Source: Roseimaritima sediminicola (lineage in GTDB: Bacteria > Planctomycetota > Planctomycetia > Pirellulales > Pirellulaceae). Taken from it: a DNA stretch of 64,000 nt. The stretch lies in the NCBI RefSeq assembly GCF_009618275.1, contig NZ_WIAD01000017.1, positions 1 through 64,000 of the forward strand. Reading direction: 5' to 3'. Under the pieces are notes generated by a model that ran no database searches, had not been told where the DNA came from, and was given only the letters and a program-made list of their open reading frames with translations. The translations under genes were made by a program, and so were the position numbers. Below, piece after piece: positions 54,749-63,078 of this stretch (position 1 is its first letter; each line of letters starts with the position of its first letter).

Positions 54749-55795
54749 TTACAGCGTGGCCAGGTCGACGTTGGGGATGCCGCCGCCGTAGTAGGTCTTG
54801 TATTTGACCTTGCGTTCCAGGTCGCGGATGATCGCCTGGGTGAAATCCACGCCGGTGTGCTGTTGGCTGCTGCCCAGACCGCCGGGGCTGAACACATTGA
54901 TTTCCATCAGCTTGTCGTCGACGATGTCCAGCCCCACCAGGAACATGCCGTCGCGGACCAGCTTGGGACGCACCATTTCCACCAACTCGAGCATCTGGTC
55001 GGTCACTTCGACCGCTTCGCTCCTGCCGCCGGAGTGCATGTTGCTGCGGGCGTCGCCCGTGGAATTGACCCGGCGAAAGGCGGCGTACTGGCCGTCCACT
55101 TCCAGGGCCCGCCCGTTCATGACGAACATCCGGACGTCGCCGTTGACCGCCGCCGGCAGGTATTCCTGGGCGATGCAGTAGCCATCGCGAGTGACGGCTT
55201 CGATCATCTGGTTGATGTTGGCCTGCTCGTCTTCATTGATCAGGAAAACGCCTTGGCCGCCCGAACCCTGCAGCGGTTTGATCACGACCTTGTCGTGTTG
55301 TTCCTGGATAAAGGCTTTGATCTCTTGAGGGCTGCGGCTGATGCAGGTCCGGGGACGGACCTGTTCGGGAAAATGCTGGAAGTAGGTTTTGTTGAGGGCG
55401 TTGACCAAATTGTTCGGGTCATTCAAGACGATCACGCCCCGGGCGGCGGCCAGTTGGCCAAACAGGATCCCACTGGTCTGGGCCCACACCCGGTCGGTGG
55501 CGTCTTCGGCCGGATCGTTGCGCAGCAGCAAGACGTCCAGATCGTCGACGGTGACCTTGGTCCGAGGCTTGCTTTTGTCCTGGGCCGCGGCCAGGTATTC
55601 TTCCAGTGAATCGTACTGTTGATCGGCAGGCTCGCGGGCATGAGCGTGAATGGAACCCTCGGGTTCGTAGACGAAATCGCCCACGCCCATCAGATAGCTC
55701 TGATGTCCCATGTTGGTGGCGGCCATCGCCAGGCGCGTCGTGGTATAGACCGCCTGTTCGGTTTCCACCTGGTTGACAACAAATCCAATCTTCAT
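54749..55795 (-). CDS. ATP-grasp ligase (glutathione synthetase-like)
   Basis: A 348-residue protein with the GshB/RimK-type ATP-grasp fold. The N-terminal lobe begins MKIGFVVNQVETEQAVYTT. The nucleotide site is VVIKPLQGSGGQGVFLI near residue 177, and metal ligands are in LVGLDIVDDKLMEINVFSPGG near the C-terminus (Asp, Glu, Asn). Such enzymes join an amino acid to a carboxylate, as in glutathione or peptide-tail ligases. Its start overlaps the stop of the QEGLA gene (ATGA), and the amidohydrolase is the first gene of the same operon. Confidence 0.88.
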   Translation of the reverse strand: MKIGFVVNQVETEQAVYTTTRLAMAATNMGHQSYLMGVGDFVYEPEGSIHAHAREPADQQYDSLEEYLAAAQDKSKPRTKVTVDDLDVLLLRNDPAEDATDRVWAQTSGILFGQLAAARGVIVLNDPNNLVNALNKTYFQHFPEQVRPRTCISRSPQEIKAFIQEQHDKVVIKPLQGSGGQGVFLINEDEQANINQMIEAVTRDGYCIAQEYLPAAVNGDVRMFVMNGRALEVDGQYAAFRRVNSTGDARSNMHSGGRSEAVEVTDQMLELVEMVRPKLVRDGMFLVGLDIVDDKLMEINVFSPGGLGSSQQHTGVDFTQAIIRDLERKVKYKTYYGGGIPNVDLATL

Positions 55796-57738
55796 GTTTG
55801 GTGCTCTAGTAATTCGGTAACAGAAAGGCCTCGGCAGGCTTCGAGTCGCTCGCGGGCGCCGGCTTGCTGCCAAAACCGTGGGAGGACCGCCGGTGCTTCG
55901 ATAATCCCCCGACGCCGCAGCTCCTGGATATAGGGCAAGTGCGGCAAACCGATTTTGCCGACGTACAGGGGCTCGATATCGTGACCGCGAGCCAGATAGG
56001 CCAGCAGATCTCGCAGGCCGCGCAGGTAGATCACATCCTTGGTTAGGCCCCCGCCACGGTAGGCTCGCAGGGTGGTCACGAACGATTTTCTCGCCCCCAG
56101 TCCGTGTTCCTCGTGCAGGCGGGCGAACGTGTCGGAGAACGCGGCGCCGTCGGTCATGCTGCGGGCGGCGATCACCCGCGCGGCCAATCCCCGCAACCGT
56201 CCCGCGGTCAGCCCGCCGGTCAGGTATTCGGCCAGGACTGCCAGTCCCTCTTGCAGTTCCTCGTACCGGGCCAAGCCGGCGTACAGCTGGCGGAAGGGTT
56301 GGTTGCGGCCGTTGAAGTACGTCAACAGATGAGTGCCGATCTCATGATGCAGCAGCGGGCCGATCCGGCGAGGCGAAAGCTTCAGCGTCTCGGCGACCAA
56401 CAGTTTGCCTTGCGAAACCATGATGCCAGAGGCGATCTCGTTGCAGACTTCGACCGTCGCGTTAAAGCTGGGCATCTGGCGGTGGTAGTAATCGATCTCC
56501 TCGCGAGCCCGCTTGACGACGGCATCCAGCGAGAGAGACGCTGCATTGGCGGAGCGACCCCTTGGCATTTCGCGATTGGACGTGCCGGTGCCGGCAGCCG
56601 GGCGTTGCGAAGACCGGTCCAGCAGCTGTGCGGCCAACTGCACCAGGTCGTCCTCGGCGCCGCCGTACAGCTGCAGCGAAGAGTGCAGGAACTGCGACGT
56701 GTCCAGGTGCCGCAGGGCGGTCAGCTCGCAGTCCAGCTCGTCTTGCTTTTCCCAAAACAACTTTGCCAGCGTGGTGTCCTCGATGCGTTCGATCTCGATG
56801 TCGAACAGGCGCCGTTTCAACAGATTGATGCGGTAGGGCAGCGGGCGGTAACGCAGCAGGGGCATGCCGGCAAAGCCGCTGGCCTGAAACTCAGCCCAGG
56901 CTTCGTCGGAGTTGATCGGGGTAACCTGCAGCAGAAAATCAAACGACTGAGAAACCTCGCACAGCTGTTGGTCGACCAACCTCGCCGCTTTGACCAGCGC
57001 CGTCGGCCCCAGGGTGTGGTAGTGCATCGCGGTGGTTTTTCCGTCGCCACCGGTGAACTTGCTGATCGCGCGGCGGAGCGCCCAAGCCCACTGCCCCCGC
57101 AGCTCTTCCAGGACCACCGGATACAGCTCGCCGGTCTGGTTGTCGCGATAGAACGGCCGAACCGCGATACCCAGATGCACCACGCCGGCCAGCGCGGTGT
57201 CCTGGCAGGCAAGTGCCAGTGGAGGCAATTCCGGCGGCGTGATTCGGTCCGTCTGGCAGACCTCGACCGTGGCGGCCGCACCATCGACATCGATCTGACC
57301 GAGCGCATCGCAAAACGTCTCGAGCGTCCCCGGCATGCTGCTGGCTTCCCGGCAATGCACTTGAAAATCCGGGACGTCGCCGCCGCTCGCTTCCGCCGCC
57401 TGCTGCTGGGACCAGACTTCGACGATCAGGAACGTTCCGAAATGTTCCCGCATGGTCGACGCGATCTGGCCACACAGTTGGCCGATGCCGCGTTGATGTT
57501 GCGGCTGACCGCTGGCGTGCAAGTAGGCCGCTTCACTGGTGACCAACTCGCGTGTTCCCGCATCGGACCGGGGTGGCTGGCGATACACGCAAAGAAAAGG
57601 CAACTGACGATCCATTCGCAGCCGGCCGCCGCCGGGCAGGTTGCGGCGCACACGACGATTCTTCGCCAGTCGCCCTTCGACGATGGTCGACAGCTGGGAA
57701 AAGTTGGCAGCTTCAGCAGAGGTGCTTGCGGCACTCAC
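55792..57738 (-). CDS. QEGLA-motif/MATCAP-like metallopeptidase (DUF1704)
   Basis: A 648-residue protein of the family called flavohemoglobin expression-modulating QEGLA motif protein (DUF1704). The family motif is seen as YEELQEGLAVLAEYL near residue 495. A zinc-binding HEIGTH is at about 464, the HExxxH form used by the related eukaryotic MATCAP tubulin carboxypeptidases. The N-terminal half is an unrelated FGase-like or linker region (SEAAYLHASGQ, later LRRAISKFTGGDGK). A role in trimming a C-terminal residue from a protein or peptide is inferred. The GTG start at 57738 is fixed by its GTGA overlap with the amidohydrolase. Confidence 0.86.
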   Translation of the reverse strand: MSAASTSAEAANFSQLSTIVEGRLAKNRRVRRNLPGGGRLRMDRQLPFLCVYRQPPRSDAGTRELVTSEAAYLHASGQPQHQRGIGQLCGQIASTMREHFGTFLIVEVWSQQQAAEASGGDVPDFQVHCREASSMPGTLETFCDALGQIDVDGAAATVEVCQTDRITPPELPPLALACQDTALAGVVHLGIAVRPFYRDNQTGELYPVVLEELRGQWAWALRRAISKFTGGDGKTTAMHYHTLGPTALVKAARLVDQQLCEVSQSFDFLLQVTPINSDEAWAEFQASGFAGMPLLRYRPLPYRINLLKRRLFDIEIERIEDTTLAKLFWEKQDELDCELTALRHLDTSQFLHSSLQLYGGAEDDLVQLAAQLLDRSSQRPAAGTGTSNREMPRGRSANAASLSLDAVVKRAREEIDYYHRQMPSFNATVEVCNEIASGIMVSQGKLLVAETLKLSPRRIGPLLHHEIGTHLLTYFNGRNQPFRQLYAGLARYEELQEGLAVLAEYLTGGLTAGRLRGLAARVIAARSMTDGAAFSDTFARLHEEHGLGARKSFVTTLRAYRGGGLTKDVIYLRGLRDLLAYLARGHDIEPLYVGKIGLPHLPYIQELRRRGIIEAPAVLPRFWQQAGARERLEACRGLSVTELLEHQT

Positions 57739-58523
57739 AGGTTCTCCAGTTCCTCCCGCACGCCAGGGATGGTGGATTGCAGCACGTCGAAGATGGTTTC
57801 GATCTCGCTGGGGTCGGTCTGACCGGTCCATTCATCCATGAATGTTTTTTTGAATTCGATCGCCAACGAACAGACTTGCCGCGGAAAGGTTTTGTGGATC
57901 CAGCGGCTGAAATGGCCGCCTTGGAAGCGAACATTTTCTCGTACATCCAGCGTGCGGCCGTGGTACTCGTGCTGACGCAGGTCCTGGATGAACCGGTCCA
58001 CGACCGGGGCCCAGTACTCTCGCTCCATCGTTCCGGTGCCCACATTGACATCGGGGTTCTCTAGCGGATTGGCGGCCGGCGCGTCGGCACCTTCGCGGCG
58101 GTGGTTGTAGGAGTGCAGGTCGTACACGACCACGTGTCCGTACCGATCGAGCAACTCACGCAGCAGGGTCTCGACCGATGCGTAGAACTCGTCGTACTCC
58201 GACAACGACTTTTCGATCATCTCTTTGGTCGGCGGACGCCGCCACAGCTTTAGCCCCCAAGCGTCCTCGGGTTCGATATACACAGCTTCGTCGCGCGGCC
58301 GGTTCAAGTCGACTTCGAAACGGGACCGCAAGCCGACGATCTGAGTCTTGGCGACCTGAGTCAGTTCGCCGGTGTGCGGATCTTCTTCGCGAAGCCGTTC
58401 TTCTTCATCGATGGCCATCCGGTCTTCCAAGCGGGGACGCATGTCGTGTCCGTCGTGCACCGCCGCCGCCACGATCGGACCGGTACCCCGCTGGAAGATA
58501 CAGTGAGGCATCAGCGTCATCAT
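57735..58523 (-). CDS. N-formylglutamate amidohydrolase-family protein
   Basis: A 262-residue FGase-family hydrolase. Conserved parts are IVAAAVHDGHDMRP (metal-binding His-x-Gly region), EVDLNRPRDEAVY and VVYDLHSYNHRREG, and LAIEFKKTFMDE near the C-terminus (Glu). In histidine degradation the enzyme cleaves N-formylglutamate, but no hut genes are here. It opens a tightly coupled operon: 4-base GTGA overlap with the QEGLA peptidase, then ATGA with the ATP-grasp ligase. A role in removing a modified glutamate is an inference from that company. aaggag precedes the ATG. Confidence 0.88.
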   Translation of the reverse strand: MMTLMPHCIFQRGTGPIVAAAVHDGHDMRPRLEDRMAIDEEERLREEDPHTGELTQVAKTQIVGLRSRFEVDLNRPRDEAVYIEPEDAWGLKLWRRPPTKEMIEKSLSEYDEFYASVETLLRELLDRYGHVVVYDLHSYNHRREGADAPAANPLENPDVNVGTGTMEREYWAPVVDRFIQDLRQHEYHGRTLDVRENVRFQGGHFSRWIHKTFPRQVCSLAIEFKKTFMDEWTGQTDPSEIETIFDVLQSTIPGVREELENL

Positions 58524-58849
58524 CGAGCTCCTTCGGTAGAACGGGTAGCAAAAGCGGGGAATCGTCCTTCGTTAGTGAGCACGCCCTCTGGTAATGAGCT
58601 CTGCTGCAAAGCCTGTACCACATGCCGGTGGTCGCGGCCGGCCGCCGGACCGCGGAGGTGGCTGAGTTTCCTGGCACACAGTTTGCACCTCTGGTTCCCC
58701 GTCAAACGGCGATGCGGCCGGTCCTGTCGGGACGGTTGCTGCATCGTCACTCGCGGCGTTGCGAGGTCGATTTTGAACGGTCCAAGCGGACCATCGGGCA
58801 CGCCGCGTTTGCAATCGAACGTTACCCAACCAAAACCGGAGAAACACGC
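58524..58849. other. Intergenic region between divergent operons
   Basis: These 326 bases separate the minus-strand amidohydrolase operon from the plus-strand DUF2383 gene. No coding or RNA signal was seen. It must contain promoters in both directions, but no convincing consensus pair was found. Confidence 0.5.
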
Positions 58850-59320
58850 ATGAGTTTGGAAACCAAGAACACGTTGAATGAGAACACGCTGGAGAAGCTG
58901 CAGAAGTTGATTCGCGCCAACATCGATTCGTACGACGGCTTTCGCGAATCGGCCGAGGAGCTGAAGGACGAACGCGTTGCCGCCCTGTTTCGAGAATTGG
59001 CCGCTGAACGATCAGCGATGGCGGCGGAGTTGCAAAAGCACGTCGAATGGAATGGCAAAGAAGCCGAGGACGATGGATCGGTGGCCGCCAGCGTGCACCG
59101 CACCTGGATCAATATCCGCAGCAAGCTCAACGGCGGCGACACCCAGGTCATCCTCAACGAAGCCGAACGCGGTGAGGATCACATCAAGAACGCCTACGAG
59201 GAAGTGCTGAAGGAAACCTCCGGCAGCGCCATGAACGACGTGCTGCAGTCGCAGTACGCCAGCGTCAAAGCCGGGCACGACAAGGTCCGCGACCTCCGCG
59301 ACGCCTACAAGAATAAATAA
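58850..59320 (+). CDS. DUF2383/PA2169-family four-helix-bundle protein
   Basis: A 156-residue soluble helical protein. LEKLQKLIRANIDSYDGFRESAEEL begins the first helix. FRELAAERSAMAAELQKHVE and VHRTWINIRSKLNG, then ERGEDHIKNAYEEVL, follow the ferritin-like pattern with Glu and His residues of PA2169/DUF2383 members. A metal-binding or stress role is suggested for this group. CsbD-type stress genes on both sides (54115 and 59554) fit a general stress cluster. The frame is open upstream, but the ATG at 58850 has an agaaac site and begins the family domain. Confidence 0.88.
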   Translation: MSLETKNTLNENTLEKLQKLIRANIDSYDGFRESAEELKDERVAALFRELAAERSAMAAELQKHVEWNGKEAEDDGSVAASVHRTWINIRSKLNGGDTQVILNEAERGEDHIKNAYEEVLKETSGSAMNDVLQSQYASVKAGHDKVRDLRDAYKNK

Positions 59321-59360
59321 CGTTCGGTACAGCGTTGAAAGCGCTAGCGGTTTTGTTCGG

Positions 59361-59427
59361 GGAGTGCTCCGATGCTTTTTGTCGTTCTCGTGGATCAAGC
59401 AGATCCTCTTGCGGCTCGGAGCACTCC
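59361..59427. repeat. Perfect 12-base inverted repeat downstream of the DUF2383 gene
   Basis: The arm ggagtgctccga at 59361-59372 matches its complement at 59416-59427 exactly, leaving a 43-base loop. It lies 40 bases after the DUF2383 stop and could fold in the transcript as a terminator or processing signal, but no T-run follows the right arm. Confidence 0.6.
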
Positions 59428-59437
59428 TCGGCTTTCA

Positions 59438-59524
59438 CAGTGGCATAGGCTTCCAGCCTGTGAAAACAGTGGCATAGGCTTCCAGCCTGTGAAAGCAGTG
59501 GCATAGGCTTCCAGCCTGTGAAAA
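59438..59524. repeat. Three tandem 29-base repeats
   Basis: Three units, starting at 59438, 59467 and 59496, read cagtggcataggcttccagc then ctgtgaaa(a/g). They differ at only one base. Each contains the small hairpin aggct-tcc-agcct. They end 30 bases before the start of the CsbD gene and leave room only for its ribosome site (aaggaga). Confidence 0.85.
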
Positions 59525-59553
59525 CAAAAAGAAGACCATCCAAGGAGACCGAA

Positions 59554-59757
59554 ATGAACTGGGACAAGATTCAAGGCAAGTGGAAACAGGCCAAGGGCCA
59601 AGCCCAGCAGAAGTGGGGCAAGTTGACCGATGACGACCTGGACGTGGTCGATGGCAAACGGGAAGAGCTGGTCGGCAAAGTCCAGGAACGCTACGGCATC
59701 GCCCGAGACGAAGCCGAGAAGCAGGTCAAGGAATTCGAGTCATCCTGTAACTGCTGA
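59554..59757 (+). CDS. CsbD-family stress protein
   Basis: A 67-residue acidic-basic CsbD protein: MNWDKIQGKWKQAKGQAQQ, KWGKLTDDDLDVVDGKREEL, then VGKVQERYGIARDEAEKQVKEFE, ending SSCNC with two cysteines. Length and sequence match the family over its full extent. A good aaggaga site precedes the ATG. The promoter region holds the tandem 29-base repeats. The terminal Cys-x-Cys is not part of the usual family. Confidence 0.92.
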   Translation: MNWDKIQGKWKQAKGQAQQKWGKLTDDDLDVVDGKREELVGKVQERYGIARDEAEKQVKEFESSCNC

Positions 59758-59832
59758 GCCGCCGAACCAGCACACTGAAGCAGTTCCCGCATCAACTCGA
59801 TTTCCTTCAGGTGTCTAACTGCGAAAGTCGAG

Positions 59833-60843
59833 CTAAGGCCTGGGCTTCTCCGCCCTGGACTCCTCCGCCACCGACTCCGGCGTTCGCTGGGCGATTGAGT
59901 AGGGCGGCAGGTTGGGACGCATCATGGCGGTCATCATTTCCGCTAACAGACCGGCGACCAACAACTGGGCGCCTAGCAGAATTGCCAGGATGCAGAAGTA
60001 AAAGATCGCCTTTTCGTGCAGGTGCAACACCGCGATCGATTCGAACGCCCGCGAGATGCACCACCAGGCCGATAGGATGGCCAGGCCGACGCCGCCGAAC
60101 AGGAAACACAGCAGCCCCGCCGAACCGATCAGGTGCAGCGGTCGCTGGGCAAAACGCGTCAAGAAATAGATCGTCAGCAGATCCAAAAAACCTTTGACGA
60201 TGCGGCCCACCCCGTACTTACTCTTGCCGTGTTTGCGAGGATGGTGCAGGACGGTGATCTCGGTCACTCGCCAACCGCGAGCGTCGGCTAACACGGGCAC
60301 AAAGCGATGCATCTCGCCGTACAGCTTGACCTGATCAAAAATCTCTCGTCGATAGGCTTTGAAGCCGCAGTTGTGATCGTGGATCCGCACGCCGGTCAGC
60401 CGGCCGACCAAGTAATTAAAGACTCGCGACGGCCCCACTTTGTGCCAGGGATCGTGCCGCACCTTCTTCCAGCCGCTGACCACGTCGTAGCCGCTGTCGA
60501 GGGCTTCCAGAAACCGCGGGATCTCCTGCGGGTCGTCTTGCAGGTCCGCATCCATGGTGATCACGATCTCACCGCGGGCGGCTTCGAAGCCCGCGGCCAG
60601 GGCCGCCGCTTTGCCAAAGTTGCGACGAAAACGGATGCCTCGTACGGTATCGAATTCCGCGGCCAGTTTCTCGATCACCTGCCACGAATCATCGCTCGAG
60701 CCGTCGTCGACCAGGATGATATCGGCGGTGTGTCCGATCTGCCGCAGGACGGCCGTGACTTGGGCTACCAGGGTGCGAATCGTCTCCTGTTCGTCCAACA
60801 GCGGGACGACGACCGAGACGACAGAGGGGGGCGCGTTGATCAC
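59833..60843 (-). CDS. GT2 polyprenyl-phosphate glycosyltransferase with two TM helices
   Basis: A 336-residue protein. The GT2 domain has SVVVPLLDEQETI, DIILVDDGSSDDSW and VITMDADLQDDP, then SGWKKVRHDPWHK as in GtrB/DPM-like enzymes. Two helices near 237-265 and 270-300 form the C-terminal membrane part. It transfers a sugar to undecaprenyl phosphate. The GTG start at 60843 has aaggag 6 bases upstream and overlaps the stop of the binding-protein gene (GTGA), so the two are translationally coupled. Confidence 0.92.
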   Translation of the reverse strand: MINAPPSVVSVVVPLLDEQETIRTLVAQVTAVLRQIGHTADIILVDDGSSDDSWQVIEKLAAEFDTVRGIRFRRNFGKAAALAAGFEAARGEIVITMDADLQDDPQEIPRFLEALDSGYDVVSGWKKVRHDPWHKVGPSRVFNYLVGRLTGVRIHDHNCGFKAYRREIFDQVKLYGEMHRFVPVLADARGWRVTEITVLHHPRKHGKSKYGVGRIVKGFLDLLTIYFLTRFAQRPLHLIGSAGLLCFLFGGVGLAILSAWWCISRAFESIAVLHLHEKAIFYFCILAILLGAQLLVAGLLAEMMTAMMRPNLPPYSIAQRTPESVAEESRAEKPRP

Positions 60844-61952
60844 TCGGCTCCTTGGTACTGGGCGGGGATCGGCTTGTCGGCCAATTCGTCGATGACGCCC
60901 TGGCTGCGCTGTTGAGCGTTCAGGACTTCCATCAATCCGACGAACATCATCACCTTGCCGCCCTGGGGCAGGGCCTGCTTGATCATCCGCCCGGCCGCGC
61001 GGCCCGCCATGTAGTTGCTGGTTCCCAAGTAGAATAGTCGCTCGCTGTCCGGGGCGTCGCCGTCGTGACAAATCACCGGCATCGCCCGGCTGGCTTCGTT
61101 GATCATTTCGACTTGATTCTCCGGGTCGATGGCGCTGATCGCGATCCCGTCGAATTGTTTGACCACGTTGGATTCGAGCAATCGTTTTTGTTCTTCGATC
61201 GTCGACGTGCTGGGCGGCTGGAACTCGACCTGCACCTGAAAGTGCTCGGCCGCTTTCTCGCAGCCCCGGTCGGCCAGGATCCAGAACGGATCGGTTCCGT
61301 TGGTGATGAATGCAACCGAGACGTCCTCCTTGCCGTCGCCCATCCGAGCCATCGGCTCGAGGATCGGACCGTTGCCGGCGTTCATCGCTTCGACTTCCTC
61401 GGTAAAGGCTTGCACATTCTGGGCGGTGATTTCTTTGTAAGGAATGTAAATTCGCTTGTCGGCCGGCACGTCCACTTCGCCGCTGCGGGCCAGAGCGGTC
61501 AGGAATTCCACGGAGCGGAATCCGAAGACATAGGGTTGTTGAACGATCGTTCCGTAGACCTCGCCGTCGCGGATTCCTTTCAGCGTTTCAGGGTGCTCGT
61601 CGAAACCGACCACCTGGATCCGCTCCGCTTTGTCCGAGCCCTCCAGAGCCGCCAGGATGGCCGGCGTGTTGGCGCTCCACAAACCCACCAGGCAGCCCAC
61701 ATCCGGGTGCAGCAGCAGCGTCGATTCGACGTTGCCCTTGGCCTGGGAGTTGTCCTGGCGGTCAGTCATGATCCCCAGCACCGTGTAGTCGCCGGCCTGG
61801 AGCGGGAAACGATCGGAGGCTTGGGCTGGGTCGCCGCCTGCACCGACGGCTTTGGCATTGACGCCGGCCGTGGGTGTAGAGCGATCGCAGCCCAGCGAGG
61901 TCAGCAGTAAAACGGCCAGTGGGGCCACGACGAGAAGGCGGTCAGTGCGCAT
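60840..61952 (-). CDS. Sugar-binding lipoprotein with circularly permuted halves
   Basis: A 370-residue periplasmic binding protein related to ribose-type (PBP I) ABC binding proteins. A lipobox SLGC places the lipid Cys at residue 22. The order of the two halves is reversed. Residues 56-185 (DYTVLGIMTDRQDNSQAKGN, HPDVGCLVGLWSANTPAIL, IQVVGFDEHPETLKGIRDG, IVQQPYVFG) correspond to the usual C-terminal half. Residues 211-358 (VSVAFITNGTDPFW, LLESNVVKQFDGIAISAIDP, LFYLGTSNYMAGRAAG, GKVMMFVGL, RSQGVIDELAD) correspond to the usual N-terminal half, and the chain ends where the C-terminal half would normally begin. A 25-residue linker joins them. No permease or ATPase gene is adjacent, and the glycosyltransferase overlaps its stop. 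Confidence 0.88.
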   Translation of the reverse strand: MRTDRLLVVAPLAVLLLTSLGCDRSTPTAGVNAKAVGAGGDPAQASDRFPLQAGDYTVLGIMTDRQDNSQAKGNVESTLLLHPDVGCLVGLWSANTPAILAALEGSDKAERIQVVGFDEHPETLKGIRDGEVYGTIVQQPYVFGFRSVEFLTALARSGEVDVPADKRIYIPYKEITAQNVQAFTEEVEAMNAGNGPILEPMARMGDGKEDVSVAFITNGTDPFWILADRGCEKAAEHFQVQVEFQPPSTSTIEEQKRLLESNVVKQFDGIAISAIDPENQVEMINEASRAMPVICHDGDAPDSERLFYLGTSNYMAGRAAGRMIKQALPQGGKVMMFVGLMEVLNAQQRSQGVIDELADKPIPAQYQGAE

Positions 61953-62022
61953 GTTCTTTCCCTTCGGGGAAGCGGGATGGCGGGCAGGGTCACAGTGTAA
62001 GCCGCCGGGGGAACGCCGGAAA

Positions 62023-62091
62023 GGTTGCTGCGCTGGGCCTTGCTCGGTTGCTGCGCTGGGCCTTGGTCGGTTGCTTCGCTGGGGCTTGGTC
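62023..62091. repeat. Three tandem 23-base repeats upstream of the kinase
   Basis: Units starting at 62023, 62046 and 62069 read ggttgctgcgctgggccttg then ctc/gtc, with a few changes in the last one. They lie in the divergent region between the binding-protein gene and the kinase gene, inside no reading frame that looks coding. Confidence 0.75.
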
Positions 62092-62263
62092 GGGTTGTGA
62101 GGATAGGGGGACTTTTCCGTCTGCCAGAGCCGGCCTATGGGTAGGGCCGGAAGCTGGTCGATCAGATCCGTGGAGCCCACCACAGCGCCGGCTGCAGAAG
62201 TCTGCTGGCGGCTGTGGCGCAAGAGGACGCAAGAAACATTGCCGCCACGACGAGGATGTTTGC

Positions 62264-63073
62264 ATGGAGTTACGGTTTGTTGATTCGGGCGCCCGCCCCC
62301 TGCCGGCCGCGCGGACGATCGGTATCTGGCGGCTGGTTTCCCAGTTGCACCGCGGACCGTGGACCGAATTGTTTCTGGCTCAGCCGGCCGACGCTTCGGG
62401 CAGTCCCCGCTGTGACTACGTGGTCAAAGTGGCTCGCAAAAGCATCCAGGAACAACCCGAAGGGGCGATGCAGATCCGCGCCGAAGTCGCCGCCGCATCC
62501 GACGCGTCCCATCCCAACCTGATCCCCATCCTGGACGCCGCCCTCTCGGCCAGAGAACCCTACTGCGTGATGCCGCGGATCGAAGGCGATACGCTGGAGG
62601 AGCGGTTGCACAGCGGCCAACGCCAGCCGCTGCCCGTCGCTCTGTGGTGGTGCCGGCAAACCGCCCAAGCCCTGGCCGCCCTGCACGCCGCGGGTTGGAT
62701 GCACCGCGATGTGAAACCATCGAATCTGCTGATCAGCGACCGTGGGCACGTCACGCTGGTGGACCTGGGCTTCGCTGCGGAGCACAACAGCCTGCACGAT
62801 CCGGTGTTTCGCGGCACGCCCCAGTTTGCCGCCCCGGAACTGCTCGAAGGCAAGGGGATCCTCAACCCCGCCGCCGACATCTATGCGTTGGGCAAAGTCA
62901 TGCAGCTGATGGTGCCCGAGGCCAGCGGAGCTCCGGAACCGGTCGCCGAGTTGATCGGCCGCATGCTGAGCACCGCGGCGAAGCAGCGGCCGAGCGCCGA
63001 GCAGTTGGTCGACGAGCTGTTGAAGCTGGAGATCGAGACGCTCGGACACCACATCCTACCGAGCGCCGCCTAG
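62264..63073 (+). CDS. Small Ser/Thr protein kinase
   Basis: A 269-residue eukaryotic-type kinase with no accessory domain. The ATP lysine is in YVVKVARKS near residue 51. The catalytic loop is WMHRDVKPSNLL near 142-153, the metal site is DLG in HVTLVDLGFAAE, and the activation end GTPQFAAPELLEG is typical. The N-terminal glycine-rich loop is reduced (LVSQLHRGPWTELFLA). It has no membrane helix, so it works in the cytoplasm. The frame is open to 61919, but the ATG at 62264 has gagga upstream and the earlier part is non-protein-like. Confidence 0.9.
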   Translation: MELRFVDSGARPLPAARTIGIWRLVSQLHRGPWTELFLAQPADASGSPRCDYVVKVARKSIQEQPEGAMQIRAEVAAASDASHPNLIPILDAALSAREPYCVMPRIEGDTLEERLHSGQRQPLPVALWWCRQTAQALAALHAAGWMHRDVKPSNLLISDRGHVTLVDLGFAAEHNSLHDPVFRGTPQFAAPELLEGKGILNPAADIYALGKVMQLMVPEASGAPEPVAELIGRMLSTAAKQRPSAEQLVDELLKLEIETLGHHILPSAA

Positions 63074-63078
63074 CGGCG

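Noticed and set aside
56104-57822. Long plus-strand reading frame opposite the QEGLA gene
   Set aside because: Antisense to a gene with clear motifs and a GTGA-coupled start; no ribosome site or family motif.
59438-59524. Possible minimal CRISPR
   Set aside because: Three direct repeats abut one another with no spacers, so they are simple tandem repeats.
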